From JBKEDF01 sp047975325 (GTDB lineage Bacteria; Pseudomonadota; Alphaproteobacteria; Rhodobacterales; Rhodobacteraceae): DNA of 64,000 nucleotides. Location: positions 1-64,000 of the forward strand of contig JBKEDF010000053.1 in NCBI GenBank assembly GCA_047975325.1, written 5' to 3'. The notes under the pieces are model-generated. The model ran no database searches, was not told the DNA's origin, and saw only the letters and a list, made by a program, of their open reading frames with translations. Made by a program: the position numbers and the translations under genes. Below, piece after piece: positions 26,541 to 35,368 of the stretch; positions within the stretch are counted from its first letter, which is position 1; every line of letters starts with the position of its first letter.

Positions 26541-28016
26541 ATGACCGAACCCCTGCCGATCCAGTTCCGCGAAACCGATCTTGAGGCAATTGCCTCCTTC
26601 GAGGGTCGTCTTGCGATTCTGATCCCGCCAGATGCAAATGCGGCGACGACCCCGGCGGGGCGGCGTCTCAACAAGCTGATGAAGGGCGCGCTGAACCGGT
26701 TTGTCGCTTCCGGGGCATTTGCCGATCTGAAGCCGGGGGAGGCGCTTGATCTGGCCTGGCCGGCGGGGCTTGCGGCAGAGGCCGTGCAGGTAGTCAAGCT
26801 TGCGGTGCGCGCAGATGTTGAAACCGCGCGCAAGGCCGGGGCCGCAATCGGCGCGAGGATCGGCACTTCCGGCGTGATCGTGCTTGCCGGTGGAATGCGG
26901 CGTGCGGCGGAGCTTTCTTTCGGCCTTTGCCTGCGGGCCTATGATTTTACGGCCCGCAAGACGGCCGAAGTCAAACCGAAGGGCCCGGTGGTCGTCATGG
27001 TCAACAACCCCGAATCCGTGGCGGCGGATGCAGAGCCGCTCGCGGCCCTGGCCGAAGGGGTGTTTTTCACCCGAGATCTGGTGAATGAGCCTGCCAATAT
27101 CCTGACTACGGATGACTTTGCCGCCCGTCTTGCCGCGATGCAGGAAATCGGGCTTGAGGTTGAGATCCTTGAGGAAAAGGATATGGCCAAGCTTGGCATG
27201 GGCGCGTTGCTGGGGGTCGGGCAGGGCTCGGAAAGCCCTTCCAAGCTGGTGGTGATGCAGTGGAAGGGCGGCAAGAAGGGGGATGCTCCCTTTGCCCTGG
27301 TCGGCAAGGGGGTGGTTTTCGATACCGGCGGGATTTCCCTGAAACCTGCGGCAGGTATGGAAGATATGACCATGGATATGGGCGGCGCCGGGACGGTGGC
27401 GGGCGCGATGCGCGCACTGGCCCTGCGCAAGGCGAAGGCCAATGTCGTCGGTCTGGTTGGTCTGGTTGAAAATATGCCTGACGGGCGCGCCCAGCGTCCC
27501 GGAGATGTCGTAACGTCGATGAAGGGCGACACGATCGAGGTGATCAATACCGATGCCGAGGGACGGCTGGTTCTGGCCGATGTCCTTTGGTACGCGCAGG
27601 AACGGTTCAAGCCCGGCGGGATGATCAACCTTGCTACCCTGACCGGGGCAGTCATCATTGCACTGGGGCATGAAAATACCGGTGTCTTTTCCAATGATGA
27701 CGACCTGTGCAATGCTTTCCTCAAGGCGGCATCGGCCGAGGGGGAGGGCGCATGGCGCCTGCCGATGGGGCCGGGTTACGACAAGAAGCTGAAATCGCGG
27801 ATCGCGGATATGAAAAATGTCGGCGGGCGCGATGGCGGCTCAATCACGGCCGCGCAGTTCCTCGGCCGGTTCGTCAGGGAAGACACGCCCTGGTGCCATC
27901 TGGATATTGCGGGAACCGCTCTGGTCAAGGAAGACACGGTACTGGCGCCAAAGGGGGCGACCGGTTGGGGGGTCATGGCGCTGAACCGGTTGATCCGGGA
28001 CAAGTACGAAGGCTGA
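26541..28016 (+). CDS. pepA: Leucyl aminopeptidase (M17)
   Basis: Dinuclear-metal aminopeptidase, usually hexameric, for N-terminal residue removal and peptide turnover; E. coli PepA also binds DNA. The ATG at 26541 gives 491 residues. The C-terminal catalytic domain carries GKGVVFDTGGISLKPAAGM, MTMDMGGAGTV, and the family signature NTDAEGRL (336-343), with metal-binding Asp and Glu residues in these motifs. The N-terminal domain is variable, as usual. The frame extends upstream to 26322 but those ~73 residues include the lptF promoter region and are not homologous. It precedes holC by 4 nt, a conserved pair. Confidence 0.96.
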   Translation: MTEPLPIQFRETDLEAIASFEGRLAILIPPDANAATTPAGRRLNKLMKGALNRFVASGAFADLKPGEALDLAWPAGLAAEAVQVVKLAVRADVETARKAGAAIGARIGTSGVIVLAGGMRRAAELSFGLCLRAYDFTARKTAEVKPKGPVVVMVNNPESVAADAEPLAALAEGVFFTRDLVNEPANILTTDDFAARLAAMQEIGLEVEILEEKDMAKLGMGALLGVGQGSESPSKLVVMQWKGGKKGDAPFALVGKGVVFDTGGISLKPAAGMEDMTMDMGGAGTVAGAMRALALRKAKANVVGLVGLVENMPDGRAQRPGDVVTSMKGDTIEVINTDAEGRLVLADVLWYAQERFKPGGMINLATLTGAVIIALGHENTGVFSNDDDLCNAFLKAASAEGEGAWRLPMGPGYDKKLKSRIADMKNVGGRDGGSITAAQFLGRFVREDTPWCHLDIAGTALVKEDTVLAPKGATGWGVMALNRLIRDKYEG

Positions 28017-28020
28017 TCCG

Positions 28021-28470
28021 ATGGGGGTGGTCAAATTCTACCACCTGACACGGTCGCCCATGGAACGCGCGGCGGTGATGCTTTTGTCGCGCGCCTATGG
28101 AATGGGCTGGAAAGTGATGCTGCGTGGCACTGATGAGGCGCGGCTCGATCATCTGAATCAGTGGCTTTGGGAAAACCCCAAGGACAGTTTCCTGCCGCAT
28201 GGCCGTGCGGGCGGTGCGCATGATCCCCACCAGCCAATCCTGCTGGGAACCGGGGCTGTTCCGGAAGGAGCGCAGGGGCTCATGTCTGTTGAGGGGGCGG
28301 AGGTTTCGGCAACTGAATCCGAAGGGGTTGATCGGATCTGGATACTTTTCGACGGGCTTGATGGTTCGGCACTGGAACATGCGCGCGGGCAATGGAAGGC
28401 ACTGACCGCAGCGGGGATCGAAGCCGAATACTGGTCTGAGGAAGACGGAAACTGGACCCGGAAACAGTAA
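28021..28470 (+). CDS. holC: DNA polymerase III chi subunit
   Basis: Chi links the clamp-loader complex to single-stranded DNA-binding protein. The 149-residue protein starts VVKFYHLTRSPMERAAVMLLSRAYGMGWKV and contains LDHLNQWLWENPKDSFLPHG and QPILLG, the most conserved HolC segments. Family length is about 147. It follows pepA by 4 nt and is closed by a strong terminator at 28520-28546. Confidence 0.95.
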   Translation: MGVVKFYHLTRSPMERAAVMLLSRAYGMGWKVMLRGTDEARLDHLNQWLWENPKDSFLPHGRAGGAHDPHQPILLGTGAVPEGAQGLMSVEGAEVSATESEGVDRIWILFDGLDGSALEHARGQWKALTAAGIEAEYWSEEDGNWTRKQ

Positions 28471-28519
28471 TGCCCACACGATAGCCCGGGCGGAAGATAC
28501 GTTTCGGTGGATTTCGAAA

Positions 28520-28546
28520 AAAGGCGGGGCATATACCCCGCCTTTT
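28520..28546 (+). terminator. Rho-independent terminator after holC
   Basis: GGCGGGG (28523-28529) and CCCCGCC (28536-28542), a 7-bp GC stem, flanked by A and T runs (AAAAAA before, TTTT after) that extend pairing and make it usable in both directions. It closes pepA-holC and could also end minus-strand transcription from the DUF1127 gene. Confidence 0.9.
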
Positions 28547-28655
28547 CCTGTCCGATCATGTTACATCATCTGGACAATAAACTATTTTGTATCAACAGGC
28601 TGCGATCGCAAGTCAATGCAATTTATGAATGCCAGCACATGCGGCAGGCAAATCC

Positions 28656-28880
28656 TCAGAGATACATGTAAGGGCTGAAGATACGCTGGATTTCGCCTTC
28701 GCGGGTCAACCCACGAGCTGCGAGTTCTTCATCCGTGGTGTCGTTCAGCTTGCGGATCTGTTCCATCCGGGGGCCGGTTTCGGCCAGCATGATCAGGCTG
28801 TTCCACACGGCGCGGAACGGAGCGATCAGGATGTTGCGGATATTGCTGTTCTGGGTTGCGGTTGTCGTTGCATAAGCCAT
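28656..28880 (-). CDS. DUF1127-domain small protein
   Basis: A 74-residue basic protein with a ~40-residue YjiS/DUF1127 domain: RAVWNSLIMLAETGPRMEQIRKLNDTTDEELAARGLTREG. The C-terminus EIQRIFSPYMYL is usual for alphaproteobacterial members. DUF1127 proteins in relatives act in RNA turnover, phosphate and stress responses; the small CcaF1 of Rhodobacter sphaeroides is one example. A ribosome site AAAGGG precedes the ATG. It is monocistronic, with no partner gene within 180 nt downstream. Confidence 0.9.
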   Translation of the reverse strand: MAYATTTATQNSNIRNILIAPFRAVWNSLIMLAETGPRMEQIRKLNDTTDEELAARGLTREGEIQRIFSPYMYL

Positions 28881-29136
28881 TTTGGGTTCCCTTTGCCTTT
28901 AAAGGTTCTCCCTCCCTCGCCAAACAAGATGGTGCAGAAATGCGAAAAATCCAAATGCTGGTTCGTTCATGCCGCATTGCAGAAAACGCATGGCTCTTCG
29001 ATGATTTGACCGACACAATCAGATGGCAGCGCGCGTTTGACCATATATTTTATCCTGGCGATATCCAGACGTCTTGTTTCCAGTCACCAGGGATCGGCCT
29101 ATAACCTAGGGGAAACGCAGATCGGCAGAGATCCAG

Positions 29137-30138
29137 ATGACGAAGGCAGATGCACCCGGGACGACATTCAATATTGTTGCGGTGGGGCAGGCCGGGCGGC
29201 TTGCCTATGAGGCAGCCTTGCTGGCTGCCAGCCTGCGGGGCAGTGATCCGGCCTTTCCCGGACGGTTGTTTATAGCCGAGCCACAGCCCGGGCCCGGCTG
29301 GCCGGAAGATCCGCGTCTTCCCGATGGTCCGGTTCGTGATCTCCTGAAGGATCTTGGCGCGGAAATCCTGCCTTTCGAAAACCGCCATTTCGGGGCCTCC
29401 TATCCTTATGGTAACAAGATCGAATGCCTGTCTGCCCTGCCGGATGAACCTTTCCTCTTCCTTGATAGCGATACATTGATTACCGGCCCGGTTTCGCAGA
29501 TCCCCTTTGATTTCACGCGACCCTCGGCCTCAATGCGGCGGGAGGCAACCTGGCCGCAGATTGAACTTTACGGTCCCGGCTATGGGCAGATCTGGAAATC
29601 GCTTTATGATCTTTTCGGGCTGGATTTCATGACAAGCCTCGATCCCGGACAGCCGGATGAATATTGGCAAAAATACCTGTATTTCAACGCGGGCTGGTTT
29701 TTCCACGAAAGCCCCCGCGCATTTGGCACGCGGTTTTCCGAATATGCGGTTGCGATCCGCGATACCCCACCACAAGAGCTGTTGTTGCAATCTCTGGACC
29801 CCTGGCTGGATCAGGTGGCTTTGCCGCTTGTCATTCATTCATTCAACGGTGGACGACCGGGGCCGGAGCTTTCGGGCCTTGACGGTGATATGACCTGCCA
29901 TTGGCGGATGATCCCGCTGCTTTATGCACGCGACAGCGATCATACGATTGAGGTTCTCGAAAGGACCACCGCCCCAAATCCGATAAAGAAGGTGCTCAAG
30001 GGCCATACCCCGTTCAAGCGGATGATCTATCAGGGCAGGGGAATGAAACTGCGCGCATTGTTTGATCGCGACAACCTGCCGCGCAGGGAACAGGCCATCC
30101 GGAACAAGATCAAACGCGCGGGATTCTGGATCCGGTGA
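29137..30138 (+). CDS. Glycosyltransferase-like protein (GT-A fold), function unknown
   Basis: A 333-residue soluble protein not recognised as a characterised family. The N-terminal half resembles a GT-A nucleotide-sugar fold, with NIVAVGQAGRLAYEAALLAASL and a D-x-D type motif LFLDSDTLITG (Asp110-Ser-Asp112) that would bind a metal-sugar nucleotide. NKIECLSALPDEPFLFLD mirrors GT8-like and LPS transferases. The C-terminal part is basic (KGHTPFKRMIYQ and RREQAIRNKIKRAGFW), perhaps for membrane contact. The start follows the weak AGATCCAG; no partner sugar gene is adjacent. A sugar-transfer role is inferred from the DxD and fold only. Confidence 0.55.
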   Translation: MTKADAPGTTFNIVAVGQAGRLAYEAALLAASLRGSDPAFPGRLFIAEPQPGPGWPEDPRLPDGPVRDLLKDLGAEILPFENRHFGASYPYGNKIECLSALPDEPFLFLDSDTLITGPVSQIPFDFTRPSASMRREATWPQIELYGPGYGQIWKSLYDLFGLDFMTSLDPGQPDEYWQKYLYFNAGWFFHESPRAFGTRFSEYAVAIRDTPPQELLLQSLDPWLDQVALPLVIHSFNGGRPGPELSGLDGDMTCHWRMIPLLYARDSDHTIEVLERTTAPNPIKKVLKGHTPFKRMIYQGRGMKLRALFDRDNLPRREQAIRNKIKRAGFWIR

Positions 30139-30283
30139 AATGGCCATTGATGGGAACATTTTTCATGCAAACAGGGCTGTGGCACCTGCCTGTTGCGGGA
30201 TGATGCGTATTGCGGGGAAGGATGCTTGAACCCCTTCGGGGCGCGGGTTAGGGAAAGGCAAAACGCCCTTGAAGGAAAGCCTG

Positions 30284-30538
30284 ATGAACGATCCTGCCCA
30301 CCAATATACCGTAACCGCCGATGAATTGCGCCAGTTCATCGAACAGATCGAACAATTGGAAGCCGAAAAGAAGGATATCGCGGAACGGATCCGCGAAATC
30401 TATGCCGAAAGCAAGGCCCGGGGGTATGATCAGCGGGCGCTCAGGGCCATCGTGAGCCTGCGCAAGAAGGACAAGGATGAAGTGGCCGAACAGGAGGCCA
30501 TCCTGGAAGTCTACAAGGAAGCGCTTGGCATGAATTGA
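30284..30538 (+). CDS. gapR: GapR (DUF2312) nucleoid-associated protein
   Basis: GapR is a small all-helical DNA-binding protein that prefers overtwisted, AT-rich DNA ahead of replication or transcription in Caulobacter. This 84-residue protein has the family core TADELRQFIEQIEQLEAEKKDI, a coiled-coil region, then the basic AERIREIYAESKARGYDQRALRAI and RKKDKDEVAEQEAILEVY. The ATG at 30284 follows AAGGAAAG; an upstream start at 30269 adds MKESL only. It stands alone, facing the oxidase gene at 30580 across a weak hairpin (30552-30573). Confidence 0.94.
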   Translation: MNDPAHQYTVTADELRQFIEQIEQLEAEKKDIAERIREIYAESKARGYDQRALRAIVSLRKKDKDEVAEQEAILEVYKEALGMN

Positions 30539-30551
30539 GGCCAGCGGATTG

Positions 30552-30573
30552 ACCGGATCTGAAAGCATCCGGT
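30552..30573. terminator. Hairpin between gapR and the PuuB-like gene
   Basis: ACCGGAT (30552-30558) pairs with ATCCGGT (30567-30573) across an 8-nt loop, between two converging genes. No T tract follows on either strand, so it could be a weak shared terminator or an mRNA-stabilising 3' structure. Confidence 0.35.
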
Positions 30574-30579
30574 GGTGGC

Positions 30580-31869
30580 TCAGATCCCAAGCCTGTCCCG
30601 CATCGCATACCAGCTCATGGCGGTCACCAGAAGCGGCCAGCGCAATGCCGCGCCGCCGGGAAAGCGTGGTTGCGGCAGGCTTGCCATCAGGTCAAAACCG
30701 CCTTCCTGACCTGAAATTGCCCTGGCCATCAGCTTTCCCGCCAGTGTGGCAAGGGCAACGCCGTGGCCGGAATATCCTGCAGCCGCCCAGAGATACGGCC
30801 TTGGGCGGAGGAAGCAGGGCAGGCGGTGCGGGGTAATCGCAAGGGTCCCGCCCCAGGCATGATCTATGCGAATATCACGAAGTTGCGGATAGATTGCCAG
30901 CATCGGCTTGCGCACCGTCTTGACGATATCGGGGAAACGGTAGCCATAGCTTTCCCCACCGCCAAAAAGCAGGCGGTTATCATCCGACAATCGCCAGTAA
31001 TTGACCACGAATTTCGTGTCGCAAACAGCGACGGGTTCGGACAGGATCTGTTTTGCGCGATCGCCAAGAGGTTCGGTTGCGATGATAAAGTTATTGATCG
31101 GCATCACACGCGAAGAAATCTTCCTGTCAAACCGGCCAAGATAACCATTCCCCGCCAGCACGACATGTTTGCATCGCACCTGTCCCGAATCGGTACGGAG
31201 AATTGGCTGTTGCCCATGGACGATATTGTGAACTTCGGATTTTTCATGGATCACCACACCTGCGGCGATTGCGGCGCGGGCAAGGCCGATGGCAAAATTC
31301 AGCGGGTGGATATGGCCTGCGCCCCGGTCGATGATACCACCTGCAAACGCCTTTGATCCAATCAGCCCTGCCGGCAATGGTTCCAGATGCGGATAGCCAT
31401 AGTCCCGGGTGAGCTTGTCCGCCAGTTTCCGGGCATGATCGACTTCCTGCCTGCCATAACAGGCATGGGCAATACCGGGACGAAACGAAACCGGCATGGT
31501 ATATTGGTCGATCAGGGACCGGACCAGCGCCTTTGCGTCTTCGGCCAGATCCCACAAGGCGTGGGCGCGGTCCTTGCCGACCGTGTTTTCCAGGACGTCC
31601 TGTTCCAGCCTCTGGCCGGAACCCATCTGTCCGCCGTTGCGTCCCGACGCGCCGAAACCGACCCGATGGGCCTCCAGCAGCACGACGTGAAAACCGGCCT
31701 TGGCCAGATGCAGCGCCGCAGAAAGCCCGGTATAGCCACCGCCCACAATGCCGATATCGGCCTCCACCGCCCCTTTGAGTATGGGAAAAGGGGCAAGAGG
31801 TGTGGCGGTTGCGGCATACCATGAGGGCGGATATTCGCCTCTTTGGTCATTGGCATGAAGCAGGTTCAT
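30580..31869 (-). CDS. PuuB-like FAD-dependent amine oxidoreductase
   Basis: A 429-residue flavoprotein of the DAO family, like gamma-glutamylputrescine oxidase PuuB. The Rossmann FAD motif is DIGIVGGGYTGLSAALHLAKAG near residues 37-58, followed by ASGRNGGQMGSGQRLEQD, a histidine-free signature shared with PuuB and OrdL. The later segments YWRLSDDNRLLFGGGESYG and PYLWAAAGYSGHGVALATLAG are the C-terminal FAD contacts. It would oxidise a gamma-glutamylated amine to an aldehyde. It is last in the minus-strand cluster, overlapping the GS-like gene upstream by 4 nt, so translated with it. The substrate is not proven. Confidence 0.8.
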   Translation of the reverse strand: MNLLHANDQRGEYPPSWYAATATPLAPFPILKGAVEADIGIVGGGYTGLSAALHLAKAGFHVVLLEAHRVGFGASGRNGGQMGSGQRLEQDVLENTVGKDRAHALWDLAEDAKALVRSLIDQYTMPVSFRPGIAHACYGRQEVDHARKLADKLTRDYGYPHLEPLPAGLIGSKAFAGGIIDRGAGHIHPLNFAIGLARAAIAAGVVIHEKSEVHNIVHGQQPILRTDSGQVRCKHVVLAGNGYLGRFDRKISSRVMPINNFIIATEPLGDRAKQILSEPVAVCDTKFVVNYWRLSDDNRLLFGGGESYGYRFPDIVKTVRKPMLAIYPQLRDIRIDHAWGGTLAITPHRLPCFLRPRPYLWAAAGYSGHGVALATLAGKLMARAISGQEGGFDLMASLPQPRFPGGAALRWPLLVTAMSWYAMRDRLGI

Positions 31870-33233
31870 ACGTTCAAGAGCAGGTGTTCACGTTCCCAGG
31901 GGCTGATGACCTGCAGGAACTCCTTGTATTCATTACGCTTCACCGAATCATAGATGCTGCAGAATTCGGTGCCCAGAACCTCCCGCAGGGGGGCGTTTTC
32001 TTCCAGAAGATCCAGCGCATCGCCAAGGTTATAGGGCAGATCCGTTTCCGACATATAGGCGTCACCCGTGCATTCGGGGCCGGGTGGACGGGTCTCAATC
32101 AGGCCAAGATAACCACAGGCAAGACTGGCTGCGAGGCCAAGATAGGGGTTGCAATCCATCCCGGCCAGCCGGTTTTCAATGCGCCGCGCCTCGGGTGTCG
32201 CAATCGGAATGCGCAATCCTGTGGTACGGTTGTCACGACCCCATTCAAGATTGATCGGTGCCGCGAAATCGGGAACGTAGCGGCGGTAACTGTTGACATA
32301 GGGCGCAAGCAGGGCCACCGCCCCGGGAAGATGGTTCTGCAGCCCGGCAATGAAATGCAGAAATGCATCGGTTTCCTGCCCATCCCGATCTGCAAAGATA
32401 TTATGGCCGGTTTTACTGTCGGCAACGGAATGGTGGATATGCATCGCGCTGCCCGGCTCACCCTCGATGGGTTTGGCCATGAAGGTGGCAAAACAGTCAT
32501 GGCGCAGGGCCGCCTCACGGATCAGCCGCTTGAAAAAGAAGATTTCATCTGCAAGTCGGACAGGATCGCCATGGGCAAGGTTGATTTCCACCTGTCCCGC
32601 CCCGCCTTCCTGCACGATGCCGTCGATTTCAAAACCCTGGGCTTCCGCAAAGTCATAGATATCGTCAATCACCTTGCCATATTCATCCACTGCAGAAAGG
32701 GAATAAGCCTGTCGTGCGGCGGCGCGACGGCCTGAACGGCCCATGGGGGGGATGATCGGCTGATTCGGGTCAATATTCCGGGCAACGAGGAAGAATTCCA
32801 TCTCTGGGGCCACAATGGGTGTCCAGCCCCGCGCATTATAGAGATCCACCACCCGCCGCAGCACATTGCGTGGCGCGGTCGGAATGGGCGCGCCGTGCTG
32901 GTCGAAAGCGTCATGGATAACCTGCAGCGTGATATCTGCAGTCCAGGGTGCGGCAGTGGTGGTGGAATAATCCGGTTGCAGGATCATGTCAGGTTCAGTG
33001 AAAAGCCCTGCGGGATTATCGGCCCATTCCCCTGTAATTGTCTGCAAAAAGATGGAATTGGGCAGGAAATAATTCTGCTGGCGCGCGAATTTCGAAGCGG
33101 GCATCGCCTTGCCCCGTGCCACCCCGGCAATATCGGCAATGATACATTCGATCTCATCAAGACGACGACCGGCGATATAGTCCCTTGCCGCCTCCGGGAT
33201 CCGATCCGTCCAGTCAGCCACGATGGGCCTCAT
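31866..33233 (-). CDS. Glutamine-synthetase-family ligase (PuuA-like), copy 1
   Basis: A 455-residue GS-fold ligase expected to join glutamate gamma-carboxylate to an amine with ATP. It has the GS N-terminal beta-grasp domain and a catalytic domain with APEMEFFLVARN, GGAGQVEINLAHGDPV, SAMHIHHSV (metal and ATP loops) and LEWGRDNRTTGLRIP. Family length is ~450. The mode fits gamma-glutamylpolyamine synthetases. It follows the amidotransferase gene, which overlaps its start by 20 nt, and precedes the FAD oxidase by a 4-nt overlap. A second such ligase (34028-35365) lies in the same cluster, so the two may differ in amine preference. Confidence 0.82.
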   Translation of the reverse strand: MRPIVADWTDRIPEAARDYIAGRRLDEIECIIADIAGVARGKAMPASKFARQQNYFLPNSIFLQTITGEWADNPAGLFTEPDMILQPDYSTTTAAPWTADITLQVIHDAFDQHGAPIPTAPRNVLRRVVDLYNARGWTPIVAPEMEFFLVARNIDPNQPIIPPMGRSGRRAAARQAYSLSAVDEYGKVIDDIYDFAEAQGFEIDGIVQEGGAGQVEINLAHGDPVRLADEIFFFKRLIREAALRHDCFATFMAKPIEGEPGSAMHIHHSVADSKTGHNIFADRDGQETDAFLHFIAGLQNHLPGAVALLAPYVNSYRRYVPDFAAPINLEWGRDNRTTGLRIPIATPEARRIENRLAGMDCNPYLGLAASLACGYLGLIETRPPGPECTGDAYMSETDLPYNLGDALDLLEENAPLREVLGTEFCSIYDSVKRNEYKEFLQVISPWEREHLLLNV

Positions 33234-33951
33234 GGTATTTTGCAGGCCTTCTTTTCATTTGTACCCGGCGCCTTTTTGCGCCTGCATGAAAGAAATCACC
33301 GATCTGGCAGGCGACGGACTCGTTGGAAAGCGGATCGGAAAGTCGTGCGCGCGCGGTCGCCATCAGGTCATCTGGAACAATTCCTTCCCCCCGCGTTCGC
33401 ATCAGCCCCTCGATGAAATCAGGCTGGAATTCGGGATGGGCTTGCAGGCTGAACATCCGTTCATCGTAAAGCAATGCCGCGTTTTCGCAAAACCCGCTAT
33501 GCCCCACGACCCTGGCGCCTTCGGGTATGCGCGTGACCTGATCCTGATGCCAGGCGTTGAGCGTCACCTTTTCGCCCTGCAAATCGTAATCCGTTGCCCC
33601 GATGGACCAGCCCCTGCCGAATTTTTCCACCTTGCCGCCCATGGCCTGGGCGATGATCTGATGGCCAAAGCAGATCCCGACAACCGGCACGTCTTGGTCA
33701 TAGGCTTCGCGGATGAAGGATTCCAGCGGTGTGATGAAACGATGATCTTCATAGGCCCCATGGCGCGATCCGGTGATAAGCCAGCCATCGGCATCCGCGA
33801 CATCGGCGGGAAAATCCATCAATTCGACATTCCAGGTGCGAAAGGTAAAGCCTTGTCCATCCAGAAGCTTTTCGAACATGGCAGGGTAATCCCCCAAATT
33901 CCAGCGCAGATCGTCTGGGGCGGCGCCGGTTTGCAAGATACCAATTAACAT
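33214..33951 (-). CDS. Class I glutamine amidotransferase-like hydrolase
   Basis: A 245-residue triad amidotransferase. The nucleophile elbow is GICFGHQI (catalytic Cys), with the His-Glu pair in LQAHPEF. The overall pattern, ending AMGGKVEKFGRGWSIGATDYDL, resembles GuaA-like stand-alone GATases rather than the PuuD subgroup. In this context it may cleave a gamma-glutamyl bond at the end of the pathway, as PuuD does for gamma-glutamyl-GABA; this is inference. I start at the ATG at 33951; the frame runs to 34080 without family residues. It overlaps the following GS-like gene by 20 nt. Confidence 0.8.
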   Translation of the reverse strand: MLIGILQTGAAPDDLRWNLGDYPAMFEKLLDGQGFTFRTWNVELMDFPADVADADGWLITGSRHGAYEDHRFITPLESFIREAYDQDVPVVGICFGHQIIAQAMGGKVEKFGRGWSIGATDYDLQGEKVTLNAWHQDQVTRIPEGARVVGHSGFCENAALLYDERMFSLQAHPEFQPDFIEGLMRTRGEGIVPDDLMATARARLSDPLSNESVACQIGDFFHAGAKRRRVQMKRRPAKYHEAHRG

Positions 33952-34027
33952 CGGAAACCCATTGCTTCGGGAGGCTACAGGATACGCCCGCCCCGAAGCG
34001 GCAGCAAGGGGCGTTGAGAGCCGCCAG

Positions 34028-35365
34028 TCATACCGTATCGAGGTAAAGCTCCACCTGTTCTTCGGGGCTGAGTTCGGCAAGGTAATGCATCTCCTGCCGC
34101 TTGGTCATCACCAGATTGCGGATCAGTTCCGCACTGAAGATACGCGCCATGATCGGGGATTTTTCAAAGGCATCTATTGCCGCATCCCAGCTTGTGGGGA
34201 TCGTGGCGAGCCCCTGCATCGCATAGGCATTCCCGGTGACAGGGGCGGGGGGATCCTCCTCTTCCTCGATCCCGATCAGAGCGGCCCCCAGGATCACGGC
34301 CAGCATCAGATAGGGGTTCACATCCCCCCCCGCGACACGGTGTTCAATTCGTCGGGCCGAGGGGCTTCCGGCAGGTATACGGATCGCGGCGGTACGGTTT
34401 TCATAGCCCCAGCAGATATTGATCGGTGCATGGGCTTCCGGCACCAACCGGTCGTAACTGTTGGCGTGGGGTGCAAAAAGCAGCGTCGAATCCGCCATCG
34501 CCCTGAGGCATCCCGCCACGGCGTGGCGCAACGCCGCCGTGCCCTTTGGCCCGCCGCTGTCAAAGATATTGCTGCCGGTGCCGTCGAGGACGGAAAAATG
34601 TGTATGCAGGCCCGAGCCTGAATATTCCGCATAGGGCTTGGCCATGAAGGAGGCCGCAAAGCCATGTCGTCGCGCAAGCCCCTTGACCAGCATCTTGAAG
34701 AACCAGGCATCATCGGCAGCGCGCAGCGGATCCGCATCATGCATGAGATTGACTTCGAACTGCCCCAGTCCGGCCTCGGATGTCGTGGTGTCGGCGGGAA
34801 TATCCATTTCCTCACAGGCATCATAGAGATCGGTGAAAAACGCATCGAAAGCGTCCAATGCCCGGATTGACAATGTCTCCGCCGCCTTGCGGCGCTTGGC
34901 GGATCGTGGGGAAAGCGGTACCTGCAGGGTCTTGCCGCTATCGTCGATCAGAAAAAATTCCAGTTCCATCGCCACGACCGGCACCAACCCCCTGTTGCGA
35001 TAACCCGCCACCACCTGCGCCAGCGCATGACGCGGATCGCCTTCATAGGGTTTGCCATTTTCGCGAAACATCCAGATTGGCAACAATGCCGTAGGCGCCT
35101 CCAGCCAGGGCATGGGCAGAAAGCCGCGTTCGGTGGGTTTCAGCGTACCATCCTGATCGCCTTCCTCGAAAACCAGCGGGCTGTCGTCGATATCTTCCCC
35201 CCAGATATCGAGATTAAGAACCGAAAAGGGAAATCTGGTACCATCCTTCACGACCTTGTCGGCAAAACGCGCAGGCACCCGTTTGCCCCTCGCCTGTCCA
35301 TTGAGATCCGCCGCCGCCACGCGAATGGTGCGGACCTCGGGATGTTTGCGCAGCCAGTCTTTCAT
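34028..35365 (-). CDS. Glutamine-synthetase-family ligase (PuuA-like), copy 2
   Basis: A second GS-type ligase of 445 residues. Catalytic-domain motifs read VAMELEFFLID, SEAGLGQFEVNLMHDADP, GLHTHFSVLDG and INICWGYENRTAAIRIP, with HRVAGGDVNPYLMLA near the C-terminus. It begins MKDWLRKHPEVRTIRVAAADLNGQARGK, the N-terminal segment of the PuuA/GlnA3 group. It lies directly after the transporter permease genes (3-nt gap to the one ending 35369) and upstream of the amidotransferase gene. The two ligases share motifs but not the exact sequence, so they look like diverged paralogues rather than a recent duplication. Confidence 0.82.
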   Translation of the reverse strand: MKDWLRKHPEVRTIRVAAADLNGQARGKRVPARFADKVVKDGTRFPFSVLNLDIWGEDIDDSPLVFEEGDQDGTLKPTERGFLPMPWLEAPTALLPIWMFRENGKPYEGDPRHALAQVVAGYRNRGLVPVVAMELEFFLIDDSGKTLQVPLSPRSAKRRKAAETLSIRALDAFDAFFTDLYDACEEMDIPADTTTSEAGLGQFEVNLMHDADPLRAADDAWFFKMLVKGLARRHGFAASFMAKPYAEYSGSGLHTHFSVLDGTGSNIFDSGGPKGTAALRHAVAGCLRAMADSTLLFAPHANSYDRLVPEAHAPINICWGYENRTAAIRIPAGSPSARRIEHRVAGGDVNPYLMLAVILGAALIGIEEEEDPPAPVTGNAYAMQGLATIPTSWDAAIDAFEKSPIMARIFSAELIRNLVMTKRQEMHYLAELSPEEQVELYLDTV

Positions 35366-35368
35366 GCC

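Noticed and set aside
28940..29104. Short plus-strand ORF between the DUF1127 gene and the glycosyltransferase-like gene
   Set aside because: It lies in the DUF1127 promoter interval, with no ribosome site or recognisable product.
30232..30243. CCCCTTCGGGG stem before gapR as terminator
   Set aside because: Four-base stem without T run, and located in the promoter or leader of gapR rather than after a gene.
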